Shown here piece by piece: positions 40,863 through 44,763 of a stretch of DNA of 44,763 nt (position 1 is the first letter of the stretch; every line of letters begins with the position of its first letter). Both the position numbers and the translations under genes were made by a program. Source of the DNA: Dictyoglomota bacterium (GTDB lineage: Bacteria > Coprothermobacterota > Coprothermobacteria > Coprothermobacterales > JAADFF01); NCBI GenBank assembly GCA_013153035.1, contig JAADFF010000077.1:1-44763 (forward strand). Reading direction: 5' to 3'. The notes beneath the pieces are model-generated. The model made no database searches. It worked only from the letters and a program-made list of their open reading frames with translations, and was not told the DNA's origin.

Positions 40863-42440
40863 ATGAGAAAAACATACATAGCTGTAATCATTGCATTAAC
40901 AATAATCGGAAGCTTTCTTAGTTTATCGGTCTCTGCCATTGCCACACCTCAACTCATTAATATAGAAATAGGTCGAAACTTCGTCAAACTGACACCTGCC
41001 CCACTACATATGAAACAAATAAGTGATAACTTTTACAAGATATACAAGTTTCCAGATACAACTGTTGGCAGTGCATCATCGACAAACTCTTCATCTATCG
41101 CTCTACTTACTACATACCCAATAACTATTGTCACTCCAACAAACTACATTGCCACTTCGACAGACGAAAGTCTCATTATAGCACCCCGCGACTTTTTTAT
41201 TTCCACTCCGTCAACAGCAAGCACATCTACAGGAACAGAAACAGGAAGTCAAACAACAACACCTACGGAAAGTCAAACTTCTACACCACATATTATAGTT
41301 GCAGACATCAAGCTGATACCAAAATCAGAAAGAGGAGAAACTTTCATATTCTTGTCTGGTGAAGATCTGTATAAGATTCTGATGGCATACACACGACATC
41401 ATGAAATAAGTACACCAACAGAAACGGTAAAATCTATTGCATACAGCACTGCCAAATGGAGTAAAACCTTTGGCATTGATCCGTTGCTTATACTCGCCCA
41501 AATGAGATGGGAAAGTAAATTTAAACCTTATGCACGCAGCAAAAGCGATGCTAAAGGCCTTATGCAACTAAAGGATTTTGTATATCAGCCCATAGCAAAT
41601 TTTTTAGGGTTAGACACAAGTACAAATGCCATATATGACATCGACAACAATATCGCAGCAGGCACATATTACATGTATTACAAGATGAGAACATGGGGTA
41701 CTGAAGCCGGGGCCCTTGGGGCCTATCTTCTAGGAGACACAGGCTATCTACAAGCCCTCTGGAATGAAACAGAAGGCAAAGATTCTATAGGGACAACATA
41801 CAACAAATATATCGCCAAGATAATGAATACTCGGAACGAACTAAGATCTTATATAGGTCTTCCTCCCTATAATAAACCTCTTAGCGTCTACATATCACCA
41901 GGGCATGGGACCTATGATAATGGTTACTATGATATGGGGGCCATTGTGGGGCAATACTACGAAAGTCGGATAAACCTTGCTATTGCTTTGAAACTGAAAA
42001 ACATACTAGAAAGCAAAGGGATCAAAGTATATATGGCTCGTACAGAAGAAAATAATCCTGAAACTCCATATCTTTCAGAGCGGGTTCGTATGATCAACCT
42101 ACTTCATCCCAATGTTGTTATTAGTATCCATGCTAATGCCAATCCCTACTCAAAATCCATACGAGGATATGAAATCTACTATCGCAAAGCATATGATAGG
42201 TTCCTCGCCAAATCTATAGACAAGTCTATGGATTTGATAAGTCCTATTCCAAAACATAAGGATCCTCAATACATGAAACTAATTATACTATCTGGATGGC
42301 CACCATCAGTTCTCATAGAGACAGGATACATGACAAATAGCCAAGATCTTAGCATTTTACTCAATGATAATTACCAATCTGCTATTGCACAATCAATAGC
42401 CGAGGGGGTTTTAACCTTCCTTGGAAGCGACAATCGTTAA
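40863..42440 (+). CDS. Bifunctional cell-wall hydrolase: SLT lytic transglycosylase plus amidase_3
   Basis: Sec signal peptide (residues about 1-25, ending SVSA), a diverged region, a Ser/Thr-rich linker (STSTGTETGSQTTTPTESQTS), then a lytic transglycosylase-like domain with catalytic Glu in ILAQMRWESKFKPYA and KSDAKGLMQLKDF. After about residue 325 comes an N-acetylmuramoyl-L-alanine amidase domain: VYISPGHGT (zinc His), YESRINLAIALKLK (zinc Glu), VISIHANAN (zinc His) and VLIETGYMTN (catalytic Glu). One protein could cleave both glycan and peptide bonds of peptidoglycan. Start ATG 40863 is chosen for the signal peptide and GGAG just upstream (short spacing); an ATG at 40842 has no SD. Confidence 0.88.
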   Translation: MRKTYIAVIIALTIIGSFLSLSVSAIATPQLINIEIGRNFVKLTPAPLHMKQISDNFYKIYKFPDTTVGSASSTNSSSIALLTTYPITIVTPTNYIATSTDESLIIAPRDFFISTPSTASTSTGTETGSQTTTPTESQTSTPHIIVADIKLIPKSERGETFIFLSGEDLYKILMAYTRHHEISTPTETVKSIAYSTAKWSKTFGIDPLLILAQMRWESKFKPYARSKSDAKGLMQLKDFVYQPIANFLGLDTSTNAIYDIDNNIAAGTYYMYYKMRTWGTEAGALGAYLLGDTGYLQALWNETEGKDSIGTTYNKYIAKIMNTRNELRSYIGLPPYNKPLSVYISPGHGTYDNGYYDMGAIVGQYYESRINLAIALKLKNILESKGIKVYMARTEENNPETPYLSERVRMINLLHPNVVISIHANANPYSKSIRGYEIYYRKAYDRFLAKSIDKSMDLISPIPKHKDPQYMKLIILSGWPPSVLIETGYMTNSQDLSILLNDNYQSAIAQSIAEGVLTFLGSDNR

Positions 42441-43704
42441 TTTAGACCTTCTTATATCGGCCATCATTCATGATCTGGGAAAAGTATCTCTTGAATATTT
42501 TTTATCTAAAGAAAATAACAGTTACATACCTGACATGCACGCTCATATACTTCTAGATAAGTACCCACATATTAGGAGTATTTTAGAGAAATCTACATTA
42601 TGGGCACCTGATATAACATACCTCGATATAATGACAAAACATCATGATAGCTATGTTACTGGAACACTGAAGATATTTAAAGAAGCAGATAGACAAGATC
42701 ATATAAAAAACTTTTCATTTCCCCCTCCAGTGCAGACCCGTACACCAGTAAAAGACCACATGATACAAATGAACTTCTTTGGAAAAACGATTAAATGCAG
42801 TATCTCAGAAATTCCGCACATGCAAAAACTTTTAGCAAAAAACCTTAAGATCCTCATTAACGGATACATGAAGGATAAGGTAGAAGTTATAAACAAGATA
42901 TACAAACCAATATTATCGTATTGCCCAACAGACAATAGGCCGGCATACAGTGTTAGTATATGGGACCACAGCATAAGTTTATACATGTATCTTCTGAATA
43001 TTAGAAACATCAAACACCCTTTACAAGAATATTCTCACCCCGAATGCTCACTTTTCCACCCTTATGGAAACATAAATTTGTGGAAACAAGTATATCCATA
43101 CTATGAAGCTTTATTTCAAGCAAGCGCATATTCACTAGTGAAAAATCTGGAAGATATTCAGAAAGGGACAGAGAAACATATATCTCACTTACCACACAAT
43201 GGAGAACTGCATCGCCTGTTGTTTATGAAAAGAAACATTAATTACTTAAAAGCTATGGCGAAAAAGCATGATCCGAAATATATTGAATATATCTTCAGAC
43301 GTATTCTCGGACTATCCAAACCACCATCTATTAGTAACATAGCATATAGAACTATAAGATCATATTTAAACCTTGTCTATAATCACAACTATACCCATAT
43401 CGGTGCGTTATTCTACATGTTTTTCGTGAGAAAGGTATCTCTAACAGATATATTACAAATTCAGCGCATAGGCACAAATGGACCTCTACAACCTCTCTTA
43501 GGAACACCAAATAGTAAAACATGTATATATAAAGGCAAATTTCACAATCCATTTCCATGGATATACACAACAAAAGATAAGGGTACGGCTATCAAAAAGA
43601 ACTTATACATAACAAGCAGAAATCACAATATTCTTGTAAATCAATCAGAAATCTTCCTCAAACGGATCGGCCCAAAAAGGTACAGATTTACCACCAATTG
43701 TTAA
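42421..43704 (+). CDS. HD-domain protein with Cas10/Csm1-like N-terminal half
   Basis: A 427-residue soluble protein. The N-terminus shows HDLGK (H17/D18), H40/H42, HH at 74-75 and EADRQD (D90), the HD metal-ligand pattern. A second region, CPTDNRPAYSVSIWDHSISL (about 168-187), resembles the SLYDH-type segment that follows the HD domain in type III Cas10 (Csm1/Cmr2). No Palm/GGDEF, zinc finger or GGGH follows; residues 190-427 are unrecognised, rich in Tyr and His. No CRISPR array or other cas gene is seen. The TTG start at 42421 overlaps the amidase gene by 20 bases, with only a distant SD. The 3' end overlaps the convergent gene by 60 bases. The Cas10 relation is by eye. Confidence 0.7.
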   Translation: MEATIVNLDLLISAIIHDLGKVSLEYFLSKENNSYIPDMHAHILLDKYPHIRSILEKSTLWAPDITYLDIMTKHHDSYVTGTLKIFKEADRQDHIKNFSFPPPVQTRTPVKDHMIQMNFFGKTIKCSISEIPHMQKLLAKNLKILINGYMKDKVEVINKIYKPILSYCPTDNRPAYSVSIWDHSISLYMYLLNIRNIKHPLQEYSHPECSLFHPYGNINLWKQVYPYYEALFQASAYSLVKNLEDIQKGTEKHISHLPHNGELHRLLFMKRNINYLKAMAKKHDPKYIEYIFRRILGLSKPPSISNIAYRTIRSYLNLVYNHNYTHIGALFYMFFVRKVSLTDILQIQRIGTNGPLQPLLGTPNSKTCIYKGKFHNPFPWIYTTKDKGTAIKKNLYITSRNHNILVNQSEIFLKRIGPKRYRFTTNC

Positions 43705-44763
43705 GATAACGCTAGTTACCTCTTTAGCAGAGATAGTACTTCGCAATATAGCTTGTGTTATCTCTCTTGAAGGGATATACTTCAAATCAATTACAGCTTT
43801 TCCATTACCGATCTTTACCGAATTAATAACAGGGAAAGTATCGCTCAGCTGCTTAGTAAAAGACAATCTATCTCCCATTCGGGCTAAGAAATCGTCTCCC
43901 GTTGTGGGCACAAGCAAAATTGGGTCCAATCTTGTATCTACGTATGGCAAAGCTTTCTCATCTTCCACACGAATAGTAGAAATATAAGGATAAAGGTACA
44001 TCATGTTGTATATAAGAGCATACCTCACATATGGATCTGCACCGGCAAAAGAACCTTTTTTCACTTTAACTGTTAAGACATTGTTTTCAAATGATACCGA
44101 AGTCACCATATCTATAAAGTCTGTATCCCCAAGCTGAGAAGCCATCTTAAGAACAGTCATGAAGTATGATGTCAAATCAGACTTATTGATTGCTTCGTCA
44201 TATATCCAACGAGCCCTTACACTACTACCTCGAACATAGAAAACCATATAACCATCCTTAGCATCACAGGGAATAAACTTTCTTATGTTCATACCATCAT
44301 AATACAAAATAACATGTTCATTGATATTTTGCTCTATATTATCCAAGGCTTGACATATCTGTTGCCTTATACGCCAAGAGGTATAAAACGGTATTCCACT
44401 ACCAGATAAATAAACTTCCCAACCAGATGTTCCCTTCTCCACAGATATAATTCTTAGCTTATTCTTGGTATCGTATCCTAAAGTAAAGCCGTTATGTTCT
44501 GAAAATTGAGAATATACATAAGAAATGGTAAACTCTTCTCCAGCATCGGCAATCTTCTTCTTTTCATATGTTATCTTCCCTTCTTGAAAAACGGGAATCG
44601 CAATATTTAAGTAAGTTTTCTGAATTACATCAGTCTTAGTGTCACTATGGTTTCCAAATATCCATGGAAAAAGTACTGTCATGGATTTATAAGTTAAAAA
44701 CAACAAAATAGCTACAACAACCATAGCACCAATAAAAACAGTAAATAAGTACCTAAGCCATGA
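43645..44763 (-). CDS. Membrane-anchored GerMN-like protein (5' end outside window)
   Basis: The frame is open to the window end, and 13 codons upstream of the ATG at 44724 carry no start codon, so the gene probably begins outside. A hydrophobic stretch (WLRYLFTVFIGAMVVVAILLFLTY) forms the anchor. The outer part has two possible GerMN-type repeats; the second, ending in VKIGNGKAVIDLKYI then ITQAILRSTISAKEVTSVIL, is the better match to GerMN (a Val-Asp-Leu motif, then a Gln-x-Ile helix and a V-x-V-x-I strand). GerMN domains occur in spore-germination and cell-wall proteins, but no sporulation gene is here. It converges on the HD gene with a 60-base overlap. Confidence 0.65.
   Translation of the reverse strand, partial: SWLRYLFTVFIGAMVVVAILLFLTYKSMTVLFPWIFGNHSDTKTDVIQKTYLNIAIPVFQEGKITYEKKKIADAGEEFTISYVYSQFSEHNGFTLGYDTKNKLRIISVEKGTSGWEVYLSGSGIPFYTSWRIRQQICQALDNIEQNINEHVILYYDGMNIRKFIPCDAKDGYMVFYVRGSSVRARWIYDEAINKSDLTSYFMTVLKMASQLGDTDFIDMVTSVSFENNVLTVKVKKGSFAGADPYVRYALIYNMMYLYPYISTIRVEDEKALPYVDTRLDPILLVPTTGDDFLARMGDRLSFTKQLSDTFPVINSVKIGNGKAVIDLKYIPSREITQAILRSTISAKEVTSVILTIGGKSVPFWADPFEEDF

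Noticed and set aside
42421-43704. The HD protein as a paralogue of the YhaM-like nuclease at 21023.
   Set aside because: It lacks the OB fold and the HHARIGGLLEH motif, and its ligand spacing differs.

Overview
The window looks like a compact chromosomal segment of a bacterium with moderately low GC (about 40% by eye). Bacterial traits are gyrase A and B, HflX, GrpE, a LytR-CpsA-Psr cell-wall ligase, a peptidoglycan hydrolase and strong GGAGGTGAT-type ribosome binding sites. Several genes are common in thermophiles and archaea: a two-domain protein disulfide oxidoreductase, RtcB with archease, a short phosphoglucose isomerase, and a dihydropterin-synthase-like metallo-beta-lactamase. YhaM and LCP proteins give a Firmicutes-like flavour. 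A thermophilic, early-branching or Firmicutes-related bacterium is my inference; I cannot name the species. Genes are tightly packed, no gene-free stretch reaches 300 bases, many neighbours overlap by 1-20 bases, and GTG/TTG starts are common. I saw no tRNA, rRNA, insertion sequence, prophage or CRISPR array.

Layout. 1-4086: the end of a radical SAM gene converges on a leftward operon of archease, rtcB, pgi and an isochorismatase-like hydrolase. 4146-6728: a large membrane sensor (periplasmic solute-binding domain, GAF-like and PAS domains) that ends with no output domain. 6725-12146: a leftward operon of htpX, a KynB-like cyclase, a DUF2207-like membrane protein, an unknown 417-residue protein, a PP-loop tRNA-thiolation-type enzyme, moaD and moaE. 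12282-15179: protein disulfide oxidoreductase, glycerate kinase and glyoxylate/hydroxypyruvate reductase, separated by clear terminators. 15204-20362: leftward genes for GrpE, leucyl aminopeptidase, a secreted unknown, an HTH regulator overlapping an ECF S component, a pseudouridine synthase and an MBL-fold enzyme.

20451-32077 runs rightward: a class II aldolase, two coupled RNA-decay enzymes (YhaM-like and beta-CASP), a small membrane protein, a MalK-like ATPase, an NtrC-family regulator lacking its GAFTGA loop, a sugar-phosphate transferase, an M20 peptidase, and two ATPase/permease pairs of an ABC-2-like exporter. 32054-40794 runs leftward: an LCP ligase, a DciA-like protein, gyrB, gyrA, hflX, an unknown gene and maf. 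40863-44763: a fused lytic transglycosylase/amidase, an HD-domain protein whose N-terminal half resembles Cas10 HD regions, and the 3' part of a GerMN-like membrane protein.

Most of the window is housekeeping. The best candidates for something new are the HD/Cas10-like protein, the pair of degenerate signalling proteins (sensor without output, NtrC without GAFTGA), the PP-loop/MoaD/MoaE operon with an unknown partner, and two convergent gene pairs whose stop codons lie inside the loop of a shared hairpin.
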